Numbered from the stretch's first letter, positions 24,712 to 37,381 are shown. The stretch is 64,000 nucleotides of DNA from Paramecium octaurelia (GCA_905182995.1 CAJJDP010000118.1:115062-179061), one strand, 5' to 3'. A program made the numbers and translations. The notes: generated by a model from the sequence alone, not told the origin.

Positions 24712-25298
24712 ATGGAAGAATAAGGTATGCGTCCTGAAACATCTAAATGCTCACGAATGGAAAAGCGTAGATTAGTATCACAAAGTCATCAAAGACAAGA
24801 ATCAAGTTAAGCTCCAAGAATCAATGGAATTACTTTATAACAATACTTTCGAGGAAGCAACTTTAGAGTACTGGAAATTAATGAAGATTAATTGGATATT
24901 CAATAAGTAGCATAGCCACGTGCTCCTCCACTTTAAAATAATAATTTTCGCATTAAAACAGATAAAAAAATAAAAAATAATAAACTACTAGAAAGATCAC
25001 CTGCTTAAAACTTAACTATGAGCAAAGACTTCAATCAGAACAAAATTATTAGAGTATATAAAATTATTGATTATTTTGCTAGCCTCAAATGACATAGAAT
25101 GAATTCTTTTAAAATGATGATGAACTTAGAAAAACTAAAATGGAATTCAAATATGGTCGCATGAAAGAGGATGTGATCAATCGCTTTGGTAATCCTGATT
25201 AAGATTTAATCAATAAATATGCAGAAAAATTTAACATATATAGAGAGCCTCCAAAATTGACATTAGCTCCTAGAGAACTATTAACAAAAATTAAGTGA
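24712..25298 (+). CDS. hypothetical disordered protein
   Basis: 185 residues after one 29-nt intron (25054-25082), giving 186 codons. The composition is polar and basic: KCSRMEKRRLVSQSHQRQ near the N terminus, a central Pro/Gln/Asn-rich linker, and a C-terminal charged segment with MKEDVINRFGNPDQDLINKY that may fold. No TM helix, signal peptide or known motif. I do not recognise the family. Confidence 0.6.
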
Positions 25299-25958
25299 AT
25301 ATTATTTCTTTTTATTTTTAATTGCCACTGCAAATTCAAATTACTAATTTCATTTGCTATTTTAATTATTATTTGTATCCTAAAGACATATTATTATTTA
25401 TTCTACCACAAAATACAGTATTCAAATTACAAATTCAATCATCCTAATAATAGTTAAATCTGAATATAGATCACCTTCTTTAGCATTCTTTCTAAATTTC
25501 GATTAATTTAATAATTAATAATGAAATAATTTTAAATTTAAATAATTCGGTTCATTTTTACATTATTCATTGCCCTAAATTATATCTGAATCCCATTTAA
25601 TAGAGTTTTCAAATTTGCTTAAGATATTCTGTGTATCTTAAGAAAATGATGAATGTTTGTACATTAATCTAATTTTATCTTTGAATTCCCTAAAGTTTGG
25701 ACTTTTTTTTAAGAGATTAATTTATTAGATTTTAATATATTAGTATTGAAATAATATAAATATTTTGTATATGTATATTTATTCTAAATGCTTGCAAAAA
25801 TTTACATTCCAAAAGCACTAGCCTTTGATTTTGCTACTTATTCTAAGTATTGTATATGAATACGCATGAAAATCATATAATAATGAATGAAAATTAGAAC
25901 TAATTGTAATATTGTATCTAATGATGATGAAAATAAATTTCAATTAATAGTTAATAAA
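25299..25958. other. AT-rich intergenic region
   Basis: About 660 bp between convergent gene ends; no coding-like frame on either strand. Confidence 0.55.
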
Positions 25959-26455
25959 TCAATTTACTCTTTCCAATACCTATTGATCGTCTTCTCTTTA
26001 ATGTTTTTCGCTAATGGGCATTTGAGGATAGAAGATAAAACTTCCAAATCCGATACCAAGGGCCATTGCAAGAAAAACCCAACCTTTTATTATATCCTTA
26101 TTATTTACCATTAACTGTCATCAACAAAAACATTGTAATGGATGACTATGTAGCAGCTAGTAATTGCCATACTATCTTCAAAAATAGAGATCTTGTTATA
26201 TGAATGCATACTTCTATCTCTCTGCATACCCTTTTAAAACTGGCAATAAACAAAGGAAAACACAGAAAAACATAGTGACAAATAGTCCGCCAACAAATTC
26301 ACCTTATGTAGTTGATTTCCAACTAATAGTAATAAATGAATGAAGTACGTATTAAAGACAAATCGAACTTTGTAATCCCAATTTATAATCATATACATTC
26401 TCATATCCATCATTTACATTCCGGGATGCATTTCTGATTATTCAGTATGTGACAT
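25959..26455 (-). CDS. Ctr-family copper transporter
   Basis: 141 residues in four exons; introns of 26, 20 and 25 nt give exactly 142 codons. The N terminus is Met-rich (SEMHPGMQMMDMRMYM), the copper-gathering feature of Ctr proteins. TM1 lies in GEFVGGLFVTMFFCVFLCLL, matching the family's G-E-x-x-G after a W/T stretch. TM2 contains the diagnostic M-x3-M (SSITMFLLMTVNG), and TM3 has the small-residue packing motif (ALGIGFGSFIFYP) corresponding to G-x3-G. Ctr trimers import Cu(I) at the plasma membrane or release it from vesicles. Length and motif order fit the family. Confidence 0.85.
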
Positions 26456-26592
26456 AATGTAAATAATTAATTAAAATAATATAAAGTTTGCATCATATAT
26501 ATTAATTGAGATTATAAAATCATATACATAATTGATATAGACAGTCTTAAGAATAGAGTAATTGTTAAATATTTCTAAAAAATACGTTAATT

Positions 26593-28532
26593 TCATTGCT
26601 GGTTATATGTTTTATCTCTAAGACCAACAATATAGTTTCTTGGTCTTAATGGATTCAATCCTTTATTTTATCCTGTTGAAGTAGATTGATCTTTCATTTC
26701 ATAAACTTACGCCTATTAAGATAAATTAAATAGAAATTACTTCACTATCAACTTTGAAATTACTTAAAATAGTTTAGGACGCCTTAGTCTATCTTTTTCT
26801 GATATTAGCCATTTGTATAGCCTAAAAATGATGAGAATAAGTACTTTTCTTCTCAATTCCCATTCATTCCAACAATAGTTTGGATCAAGATTCTTTTCAA
26901 TAAAATGAACTGGGGTTTGAACATCTTTGTCAACCATTAATTTATTAGATAATAAACTTCCACTTTCAAATGTTAGTTTCAGATTGAGATTCTTGAAATT
27001 CTCTTCCACTCTAAATAATCTGATTAGATGTGGTTTCTATCTACAAATATCAATCACTCCTGTTAAATATCTCTGAGGTTCAGACAAAAATTCATTGATA
27101 GCTATTTCATTGCTAAAAACACAATTCTTGTCTCTGTATCTGAACACACCCAAAGATGGTTTCCCAGGGATTAGTAAACCATTCTTTTTTACAACTGACC
27201 AAATACAGAAACCGAAATAATCTAATTAGGTTTGCATAAAATCAGGAGTATTTTAAGGTAATAATCTTTACACTCCTGATTCTGGTTGATAATTAATTAA
27301 GGCTAAATTATCAGGTTAGGTTGATTCCATCTATTTACATTGTTTTTATATTGCTAAGGGCATAGAAAGTTTCATCATCTTTCTTAGATCTACCAACAAT
27401 CGAGAGAGTTCCACTCTCTCAATTGATATTTACTTGTCTTCAAATAGTCCGATGTGACTTTGTGCTAACAATGCAAATTTAGGATAGACCTATTCTTTAG
27501 GAGCAGAGGATTTATGTTCCAATAATTTTTTAAGGTCTTCCATTTCTTTGATGAATCTGATTCGATTTTGTTCAATCATGGTTTCACTTTATTCGATATC
27601 CTCTTGTAATGACAAGATATAAGATAAGTATTATCTGAGGAAAGCCAATTCATCCTTATATTTTTCAATGTCTTCATTGTTCATTTGAAATTTGTCTTGA
27701 TTTATGAAGAAAGTAGTGTATATTTCGCATTGTTCTATTGTTTCTAGAGCAATTTGTTTGATTTATTCAGATAATTCTCTAGCATTATATTTGGTAAGAT
27801 CTTCTAAGGAACTTAATGAAACTCCTCCCTTTCCTATTTTCTTATTGAACAATCTAATTCCAATGACTAGGTTGGCCAATTCCACTAATTGTGTTACTTT
27901 TTCCGAGGGATTCAAGGACACAAAAGGTCCTAAGGCAGCTCTTGGAATAACACTTTCTAAGGCAGCTCCAACTTCTAATGTAAATAGTAATAAAATGAGG
28001 AATACCTTTGTCCATATTGAATTGAGCTTGGGCATCAAAATTAATAGGATCTTCAATCAATTCTTTATTCTTGTATATCAAATAATGAAACATTTTGGTA
28101 TATAAGGTGGTCAAGCCTTCAAAATCTTTGGCGTTTTTAATTTCCAGAGTCACAACGTCATCTATGTATTTTCCAGTCTCATTGGATTGCTTCTTGATTT
28201 TCTCTTGTCTTTATAATTCCATTTCAACGTACGCACTATCATATTCTTGATTACTAGGGTAGATTGTTACATATTTGTAATTGGATAGTTTTGAGATCTG
28301 GAGCATTTTAATTGCTGAGTTTATTGAGTGTCTCATTTTTCAATTCATTCAATTCGCTTTCATTGAGTTTTTCTTCCAGATAAAATTTATTAGTTCCTTC
28401 AATGGTATAAAAATATTTACTTTTATTGAGAATTGTCTATGCAACATAGGATGCAAGAGTTTCAGTGATAGGGTTGTTTCTAGCTCTACATTAATAGAGT
28501 GCGAACTTGACTACTTCATCTAATTAATTCAT
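26593..28532 (-). CDS. CFAP206: cilia- and flagella-associated protein CFAP206
   Basis: Long minus-strand gene with several short introns. Diagnostic stretches match CFAP206: ALESVIPRAALGPFVSLNPS, VIGIRLFNKKIGKGG, EHKSSAPKEQVYPKFALL, then YCWNEWELRRKA and, at the C terminus, AQVYEMKDQSTSTG and PRNYIVGLRDKT. All occur in the family order (human: AALQSVFPQAELGTF, VTGIRLFNRDCGKGG, YEWNEWELRRKA). CFAP206 helps dock radial spoke 2 and the c/d bridge on axonemal doublets, so it acts in motile cilia. The ATG is 35 bp from the divergent anoctamin gene. A late 28-nt intron brings in the conserved C terminus. Confidence 0.93.
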
Positions 28533-28567
28533 ATTTGTGTATTAGTGTTTTATAATTAATTTAATTG

Positions 28568-30690
28568 ATGAAATAAGTATTCCATCAGCTGGCCAAACAA
28601 CATAACATTACCAACAACAAGAGCTTTACTTTACCAACCAAATAGTCCCTTGAGCAATCCTATTAAGATGTGAAGTTCCAATTTGTTATGTAATTCTCAA
28701 AAGCCACAACTCAGGAATAACTTGAGTAGATTGTGAATATTCTATTCAATCATGGATTTCAATCTTATAAGACCAGGAATCTATAGAATGATAAGATTCT
28801 CCTATTCATTTGTATTTGGGATCCTAAGATCATTTTGGAATAGGCGGAGCAGATGCAACTCTATAAAGTAAATACAAAAACATTAAATAGTTAGTTATTG
28901 ACCGTTCACATACTTAAATGCACGAAGTATATAGAAAGATAGCTGAGAAGATAAATGTAAAGAAAATATTGGATGAGAGATTAGTTATCGCTTTAAATTA
29001 AATTGATAAGAGAATAGTGGAGTTAGAAAATTATTAAAAATTTAAATACCACTTAAAAAATGACTTCTGTTTACATAATGAAGACTCAGAAGTCATTAAA
29101 ATATTCAGTCCTTCTGAGACTCTACTTATAATATACAATTATTTACATACTATTAAAATTGGAGATTTGGACATGATTCATTTTCTAAAAACGGAAGAAT
29201 ATTTATTATAAGTTACTCCGATTCATGATGAAATCGTCTCACTCAACACAGTATCAGATATAGAGAGATACTTTGGAGGCAACTTAGCTGTCTATTTCGA
29301 GTTCATGAACTTCTATTAATCTATGCTTAAGTATTTGGCTGTTGCTGCAATCATCACATTAATTGTAGATCATCAAAGTAGTCTCTTTAAAATCACCAAT
29401 GTGGCCAGTTTCTATGCAGTACTCACTATGGTCTGGTCAACATTCTTTATCATTGCTTGGCGTAGAAAAGAGAATGAGTTAAGTATTGAATGGGGAGTGT
29501 TCGGTTAATAACACATAAAAAGATTAGATCTGAATCCTGAATATAAAGGCACACCCAAGATGAATTATATCACTGGAATGGTTAAGAATGGCTATCCAAC
29601 AAGTAGCAGGATATTCTACTATATGGTATCCTTATTCGAAGCCATCCCAATTCTCATTATTGCTGGTTTAATTAAAATTGTTGTATTCAACATCAATGGA
29701 CTAATCAGGAATGAAAGCAGTATCTTTTACATCAAGGTTGCAGCTAAGCTGAATCAAGAGGGAGGTCTATTATATTATAAATACACTACTAATATTTTAG
29801 ACATTTTAACCATCTTATTGATATTCTACATCAACACTCTGTATACAAAGGTTTGCATTAATTCAACCAAACGAGAAAATCATAGAACTAATTTGAGGTT
29901 TTATAATTCTTTAATTCTTAAACGTTTCTTATTTGAATTAATCAATAGATTCTTTCATTTATTCTATATTGCATTCATTGAATTTGATATACCAACTCTA
30001 AGGAGTCTCTTGATTAAGTTGTTTGTAATGGATCAAATAAGAAGAGTTCTATTGGAATCTCTATTGCCAATGTTAATGAAGTAACAGTATGAAAAACAAA
30101 AGGAATAGTACTGCTTGAACTTATAAAAGAAGGAAGACATAAATGAAAAAATTGTTGATAGAATTGTATATCTTAATATATCAACTACTATAGGCAGAAC
30201 TTGAACTGTGGGAATATGATGATTTCGACGATTATATTGAAGTCATATTTCAATATGGATACATAGTATTGTTTGCAGCTATTTTTCCTCTGGCTGCTGC
30301 TCTCACATATATTTTCAATTTTATTGAGATCTGGAGTGATAAATTCAAATTAGCGTAAACATTCATATTATATTAAGAAATAAATTATACCAACGAAACC
30401 TACCAAAAAAGGCATATAGCATTGGTGAATGGAGAATTGTGTTGATGACTCTATCAGTCTTATCAATATACACTAACACTGCCTTTATAGCCTTAGCTTA
30501 TTTCAATGTATTTGATACTTGCTAGAAAACAGGATGTGATTGGGAAAACATTCTTATTCTATTATTTATCATTGAACATTTCTCATTAGGTTTGAAGTAT
30601 ATTGTATCAAAAACAATCAATTGTAAACCTAAATGGGTTAGGATTGTGTTGAGAAGAATGAGAAGGAAAAGAAGAAATTTTAATTATTGA
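28568..30690 (+). CDS. anoctamin / TMEM16-family membrane protein
   Basis: 682 residues; introns of 23, 28 and 23 nt give exactly 683 codons. The cytosolic N terminus leads to ERYFGGNLAVYFEFMNFYQS (family: I-x-x-Y-F-G-E-K-I-x-L-Y-F-A-W-L), then many hydrophobic helices. The late motif YDDFDDYIEVIFQYGYIVLF and AAIFPLAAALTYIFNFIEIW match the TMEM16 sequence preceding the Ca-binding helices, and RNLPKKAYSIGEWR matches the family's R-P-x-P-x-R-A-x-x-I-G-x-W. TMEM16 proteins are Ca-activated chloride channels or phospholipid scramblases; which one cannot be told here. Confidence 0.92.
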
Positions 30691-30725
30691 TAAATATATA
30701 TATATAATTTAATTATTAACGATAA

Positions 30726-32512
30726 ATGGATGATCAACTTAGCTCTTTAATATTATGTCAAAAACATATATAGGAATTATTCACTTTAAATTAGAGATTA
30801 GAAAAGAAATTGGAACTACAGGATAATAAAATATCATAAATTTAATTGTTGGTTGCTTAAAGAAATGAGGATCTGTTGTTGACCATTGAAAAATATACTC
30901 CTCTTAAAATATTTAGAGAAGAAACAACCTATTTGAGGAATTTCTTAGAACAAAAAACTAAAGCCTTTTAAAATCAATTTGATTAATTACAATAGTATTA
31001 AATCTTCTAAAATATGAAAGATAATAAACAAGACAGATGCAGATTTTGAAGGAAGAGAATCAATAACATCATTAAACTGCAGTAGAGAAAGTCTCAAGAA
31101 CAACAAATACAGTTTTGTTCCAGATGGAATAAGTTGAAAAGAAAATTCATTCAGAAACTGTAGTAATGGTTGAAGAACTAACAAGAAAATCAGCTGAAAT
31201 GGAGTAAAATATAATGAAGTTGTTCCAATAAAAATAGAAATTATTAGAAAAATTAGCAATTAGTTAAGAAACATCAAATGCCAAAATTAATGTGTTTGAA
31301 AATACATTGAATTAACAACTTTCTACTATATCTAAAATACAATAAACAGCCTAAAAATAAACTCCAAATCACAGTGTTAGAAAGTTAACTTTCGATAATG
31401 CTGAAGTTCCTATTGAATATTTAAAAAGATAAGAAGATGTTCTTAATTATATGACTGCAAGCATCAAAAATATTGAAAAAAAGTTAGCAGAAACTGAATA
31501 GAAACCTAAATTAAAAAGAGAATTAAGTTTTGATTAATTTTAAGTCCAGTGGTCACAATAAAAACCTAATCATTAACAGCATTCCTCATTACCAGCTAGT
31601 TCAATCAAACCTATCTTAATCAAAGAGGAATAAAACAGTGAGTTAGCCTAAAATAAATCATCTAGAAGTGAATACGAAAAATCTTCAAGAAGTGAATTAG
31701 CATAAAATGTAGCTGAACCATTGACTTCAGAGTTGAAATCACCTGCCACTCAATAAAATAGAGACATCTCCAAAATGCCTCTCTTAATCAAAACATCTCC
31801 AAATCCTATCACTGCAAGTCCAATACCTAATTTTTATGATGATGTTAGAATGAAGTAGGAATACGAGAAGAAAATGCAATAAATAAAAAGCTAAGAGGAA
31901 CAACAAAGATAATCGCGGATCAAATAATAGCAAGAATATGAGAAATAGCTATAAAATTTAAAGAAATCTTAATCTTAATTATCAGATAGTTCAATTATAA
32001 AAAATGAGAGTTATTTCCTTAAGCAGGATCAATCACTCAATAGAAACGACAGCCAGGAAATAATTAAAGTACATAACATCCATATTATAGTCTTAAGGTG
32101 GTTTACGATCGTTGATGCAAAAATCAAAAGAAAGAGATTAACAACTTTAAACTTCTCAATCAAAATCAAATTTAAATCTTTCGAACTAATAGAAGAAATA
32201 TTCCTAACAGTAATCTAAAGAACAATTAGGCCCACTTAAGAATTAAAATGTAGCCACAGGGGGTAGAAAATCTCGAAGTACATCATTTGCATTTAAATTT
32301 TTTTAGCCAGCCAAATGAGAAACTTAGCTTAATAATAGAGACATCATTAGGATCAAAGTGCTGAAGAAATTGTTTACTAATTAGATGAGGATGGGTATCT
32401 TATGGATGAGAATGGAAATTATTTATTGGATGAAAAAGGAAATTACATTTAAATATCTGACAAAGACTTGGAAGAGCTAAAGAAACAAAACTTAGTTATT
32501 GAGTAGGAATGA
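30726..32512 (+). CDS. coiled-coil protein with acidic DEdG repeats at its C terminus
   Basis: 569 residues; introns of 26, 22 and 29 nt give exactly 570 codons. The N-terminal half is coiled coil (LEKKLELQDNKISQIQLL, VVMVEELTRKSAEMEQ). The middle is Ser/Pro/Gln-rich and probably disordered. Near the C terminus the acidic motif DEDGYLMDENGNYLLDEKGN repeats a unit of 8-9 residues three times. No catalytic motif. It starts 35 bp after the anoctamin stop on the same strand. The family is unknown. Confidence 0.65.
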
Positions 32513-32600
32513 TTCAATTATTTAGTTATTATATTATTTCCAATTATATTAAACTAACAAATATAGAGCATTTCATTTAATTATTGAAGATATTAATATT

Positions 32601-32947
32601 ATGAATAAATTCCTAATTACATTAGCAAGAATACCAAAATGTCAACCAAGATTTGGATTTGCAGACGTCTTGAAAGACAAGGATAAAGGAGATGAAAAAG
32701 TATATTTCACAAAAGAAGATTGTATTTAATCAACTTAATTTATTTTAGAGAAGTTAATGTAAAAATTACTCAAGAAAATGAAAGAAAATAATGAAAAGCC
32801 AAAATCATCAGGAAGTAATGATAAAGAAGACAAGGAAGATTTGCAAGTATTAGATATTAATTAATATAGAAAATATTTTCCAGATATAAGATTAATTACA
32901 CTGATGCACTGATTGAGGAAGTCTTAAATTGGAAGAGAGGAGATTGA
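32601..32947 (+). CDS. small mitochondrial protein, possibly IF1-like
   Basis: 98 residues after introns of 27 and 23 nt (99 codons). The N terminus MNKFLITLARIPKCQPRFGF looks like a mitochondrial targeting peptide: basic, hydrophobic, no acids. Then a short acidic linker and a charged helix, VYFTKEDQKLMQKLLKKMKE, which loosely recalls the Y-F-x-x-x-x-x-E-Q-L-x-x-L-K-K helix of the ATP-synthase inhibitor IF1. The C terminus is FSRYKINYTDALIEEVLNW. The IF1 link is weak; the mitochondrial location is better supported. Confidence 0.5.
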
Positions 32948-33172
32948 TATATGATAAATATATAAAACATAAGAAGAATCATTTACATTATTAATGTATT
33001 TACATATTGAAAATTCATACTTATAATTTGAATAGACTTTTCATAATAGATTATCCTAAATGATAATCCATCTGATTACACTAATGTATTCATTAATAAC
33101 ATTTTGAAAAATAATGATGCTTTTATAGTTTCCAAATATCAAACTTAATTTTCTTTTTAATTATTGTTATTT

Positions 33173-35054
33173 ATGTTTATGAGTGATTAATTATACTGCG
33201 TTGATGAGAGATGCAATCTATCAGAGAAATTAATAACTAATTGGACCAATTTCCTTTAGCATCAAGAATTAGAACACAAAATGTTAACGATTAATTAATT
33301 TAAAACATATTTGATTGAAAAAAAATCTACAAATGCAGCCTAGTAATAAAATGATTAGAGGAAATTTCAATGCATTTCTTTAGCAAAAGATAAATTAGAT
33401 GTTTTATTTGATTCAATTTAAAGGAGAATCCAACAACTTGTCAAATAGGAACTTGAAGAAATATTTTAGTAAACTATAATTTTATTTAGATTGTGTTTAA
33501 AAGACTTAGAATTACAAATATAAAATTGTATTGTAAACGATAATATTGAATTGGATCATTTTGAAACTTACTTCTAATTTGAAGGATATCAAACTAAATG
33601 TTTGAATTTTTACAACAATAATATCTATAATGAAGTTGAAGACATAATTAATTAATTTTGTAGATCAAAGGATATTTAGTTTGAACGTATTTTTGGCTCC
33701 CTAACATAATCATTTTCTTATCAAAAATATATGCTATAGTAAATTGAGAAACCCACAACTTAAAATTAAAAGAAAATCAAGGAAAATCAAGTTGACCTAC
33801 CAACCTCATTAGGAAATAAATAGGGTGGGTAAATATATTAAGAGTATTATTAATATAAGGAAGAAAATTCGTAATCTAAATCTTTACATCCCACAACTCT
33901 ATAAGGATATAATTAAGTTGAGAAATCGAAAATAGACTATTTTTAGAATTAGGAATATGCTCAATAATCTAAATCTGAAGTTCTCCTTCCTTTAAAAGGA
34001 TATAAATAAGTAGAGAAAATTTAATAAGATTATTATTAATTTAATGAATATGCTTAAGAATCTAAACAAGAGCGTCCTATGAATTAATAAGGACTTAATT
34101 AAGTTAATAAATCGTAGTAAGATTATATATAAAATAAAAATTCCTATGAATAGACGTCAGAAAATCTCCCTCCTTTAAAAGGGTATAAATAAATTGAATA
34201 AACGCAAAATGAGTATTTTTCGTATAAGGAATATCAATAAGAGGCTAAATCATAGCCTCTCAATTAATTCTAAGGATTCAATTAAGCGGAGAAAATACAA
34301 TAAAATTATTATTAAAGCAAGGAAATTTCTCAAGAATCCAAACCTGAATCAAAATTAATAAAGAACCAAGTCATAATTTCTGAAGTAAAACCTCAAGCTA
34401 ATGATTAAAAGCCAAAAAAAAAATTGAAATTAAGCTAGCCTCAACATATATAAATCAAAAATTTAGATAGTGAAAAAGTAGCCTAATTACCACAATTCAA
34501 TGAAATTAATGGAAAGTAGGTATTATTTTCAGTCTAATTTATGAATGGATAAGTAGAATTATTAGATAATTTCAAAACTGCCAAATCAAAATCTGGATTT
34601 ATTTTATTTGATGGTTTCTTTAAGAAAACTACAAATTTTAAAGTAGAGATACTCATTTAAGAATATGATAAATAATCAGTATTAATCACTTATAAAATTA
34701 TAGGAGATAGAAATAGGTTTAATTGATTGGAATAAGTTTAAACTACCAAGAGAAATAGGAAAACCTCAAAAAGGAGTCCATAGTCTAAATAGTCAAGGAA
34801 GTAAATTTAAATTCTTAATATAAGTTGCTTTTAAAGATGGAAAATAAAAAAACAAGCAAAAATATCTTAATGTTTTTAAACATAAAGCAAGTCTGAAAAT
34901 AATCATAGGCAATAATAACTTAGAAATTGGTATTGGAATGATGAAGGTAAAAAATTTTACTATAATATAGGTTGGATTCCAACTTTCTGAATTGAATGGG
35001 AATCTATCACTATTTGCATGCTTAGTAAACGCATAAATTAAAATATTCCCTTGA
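33173..35054 (+). CDS. protein with six 31-residue Tyr/Gln-rich repeats and C-terminal beta domain
   Basis: 607 residues from ATG 33173 with introns of 34 nt (near 34717) and 24 nt (near 34958), 608 codons. The start is uncertain because the frame is open somewhat upstream without an ATG. Three parts: a helical N-terminal half (LAKDKLDVLFDSIQRRIQQL); six tandem units of about 31 residues with consensus near GYNQVEKxQxDYYQxxEYAQ followed by ESK and a Pro/Leu end; and a basic linker to a beta-rich domain (QVLFSVQFMNGQVELL, FKFLIQVAFKDGK, VGFQLSELNGNLSLFACLV). I do not recognise the family. The 3' half is copied again after the N at 35463. Confidence 0.65.
33808..34365 (+). repeat. 93-bp in-frame tandem repeat array (six units)
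   Basis: The GGA-TAT-type unit starts recur every 93 bp (one unit is 90 bp), for example at 33905, 33998 and 34091. They encode Y/Q/E/K-rich units that diverge at the nucleotide level but keep the Tyr, Gln and Glu-Lys positions. Confidence 0.8.
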
Positions 35055-35462
35055 TATATAATAATTTTGAGATCAATATTTTCTTTGTTTTATAGTTGAT
35101 AATCAAATAGTTTTTCATACATGAATTAAACTACATTATAATGATTCCCAATAAAAATTTAATATTCTACTTAAATCTAGAAAATTATTCTAGATATCGC
35201 GACCAGCAAAAAGAGATTATAACATAAGAATAATACATTTACTAGTAATTTATAAATTTGAAATAAAGAAAATATACTTTGCTTTATAATGTATAATAAA
35301 TATCATTAACTTGTCATAATTTATAAATATAAACAATTTACTTATAATCATTGATTTATTTTATCAAAACTCTTGGTCTTTTGATTGAAGTGAGTAAATT
35401 ATCAATTTCATCCTCTGTTTGTTAATATCTTTTGATGCCAGATACAAACATCTGAATATTTT
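34124..35462 (+). repeat. assembly duplicate A, copy 1
   Basis: 1,339 bp ending at the single N (35463). By eye it is identical to 35464-36802 (offset 1,340). It covers the 3' half of the repeat-protein gene and the last 149 bp (35314-35462) of the methyltransferase gene in opposite orientation. Most likely it is the end of one contig overlapping the start of the next. Confidence 0.9.
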
Positions 35463-35463
35463 N

Positions 35464-36802
35464 TATATATAAAATAAAAATTCCTATGAATAGACGTCAG
35501 AAAATCTCCCTCCTTTAAAAGGGTATAAATAAATTGAATAAACGCAAAATGAGTATTTTTCGTATAAGGAATATCAATAAGAGGCTAAATCATAGCCTCT
35601 CAATTAATTCTAAGGATTCAATTAAGCGGAGAAAATACAATAAAATTATTATTAAAGCAAGGAAATTTCTCAAGAATCCAAACCTGAATCAAAATTAATA
35701 AAGAACCAAGTCATAATTTCTGAAGTAAAACCTCAAGCTAATGATTAAAAGCCAAAAAAAAAATTGAAATTAAGCTAGCCTCAACATATATAAATCAAAA
35801 ATTTAGATAGTGAAAAAGTAGCCTAATTACCACAATTCAATGAAATTAATGGAAAGTAGGTATTATTTTCAGTCTAATTTATGAATGGATAAGTAGAATT
35901 ATTAGATAATTTCAAAACTGCCAAATCAAAATCTGGATTTATTTTATTTGATGGTTTCTTTAAGAAAACTACAAATTTTAAAGTAGAGATACTCATTTAA
36001 GAATATGATAAATAATCAGTATTAATCACTTATAAAATTATAGGAGATAGAAATAGGTTTAATTGATTGGAATAAGTTTAAACTACCAAGAGAAATAGGA
36101 AAACCTCAAAAAGGAGTCCATAGTCTAAATAGTCAAGGAAGTAAATTTAAATTCTTAATATAAGTTGCTTTTAAAGATGGAAAATAAAAAAACAAGCAAA
36201 AATATCTTAATGTTTTTAAACATAAAGCAAGTCTGAAAATAATCATAGGCAATAATAACTTAGAAATTGGTATTGGAATGATGAAGGTAAAAAATTTTAC
36301 TATAATATAGGTTGGATTCCAACTTTCTGAATTGAATGGGAATCTATCACTATTTGCATGCTTAGTAAACGCATAAATTAAAATATTCCCTTGATATATA
36401 ATAATTTTGAGATCAATATTTTCTTTGTTTTATAGTTGATAATCAAATAGTTTTTCATACATGAATTAAACTACATTATAATGATTCCCAATAAAAATTT
36501 AATATTCTACTTAAATCTAGAAAATTATTCTAGATATCGCGACCAGCAAAAAGAGATTATAACATAAGAATAATACATTTACTAGTAATTTATAAATTTG
36601 AAATAAAGAAAATATACTTTGCTTTATAATGTATAATAAATATCATTAACTTGTCATAATTTATAAATATAAACAATTTACTTATAATCATTGATTTATT
36701 TTATCAAAACTCTTGGTCTTTTGATTGAAGTGAGTAAATTATCAATTTCATCCTCTGTTTGTTAATATCTTTTGATGCCAGATACAAACATCTGAATATT
36801 TT
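35464..36802 (+). repeat. assembly duplicate A, copy 2
   Basis: Second copy, beginning directly after the N. 35464-36394 repeats the 3' half of the repeat-protein gene without its start, so it is not a separate gene. 36654-36802 is the true 3' end of the methyltransferase gene, which continues intact to 37286. Confidence 0.9.
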
Positions 36803-37286
36803 CGTTTTACTCATTGAAATACTTGACAGTCTCATATAGAGGAACAATAGATTGAGGCCAGAAGATGATATCAGCTCCAATTATGATATCAATATCTTTA
36901 AATGCCTTACTATTCTCATATCCCCATTAGAACAATGATCCTTAGACATTTTTTAATTTAAGATGCTCAATATTTTTAGTAATGAGATCCTGGACAATTT
37001 GATTACCATCTGTGATAATCACATTTTTTGCATACTTGGCTGCAACAAAACCACATAATCCTGCACCAGCCCCTAACTCTAGGACATTCTTATCCTTAAA
37101 TAATTGATTGTTATCTATGATAAATTTGGTTAATTCAATGGAAGCAGGCCAAATGATTTAACCAGTGAGATCGAAATCAGTTGATCCGCTATTGAGTGAG
37201 TAAATCTAAATTTCGATATCTTGATATTTGAACTCAGTTAAGGTATAATCATTTGGAATAAATATTTCACCAAGATTGATATCCAT
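36654..37286 (-). CDS. METTL21-like lysine methyltransferase
   Basis: Intronless, 210 residues. A seven-strand SAM-dependent fold: N-terminal IEIQIYSLNSGSTD, then GQIIWPASIELTKFI (family: G-x-x-[VL]-W-x-x-[AS]), motif I VLELGAGAGLCGFVAAKYA, acidic strand end VIITDGN, and DIDIIIGADIIFWPQSI in place of the METTL21 D-x-x-[LI]-x-[AG]-D-V-x-Y. Enzymes of this group methylate lysines of chaperones and translation factors; the substrate cannot be read. It is convergent with the repeat-protein gene, about 260 bp away after collapsing the duplicate. A 149-bp false fragment lies at 35314-35462. Confidence 0.85.
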
Positions 37287-37381
37287 TAATTATGTATTAA
37301 TAATAATAATAATAAGTGACGATTGAATTAGGTAATAAACGTAACTAGACAAGACTACTTGAGTCAATAAATGATCTTACT

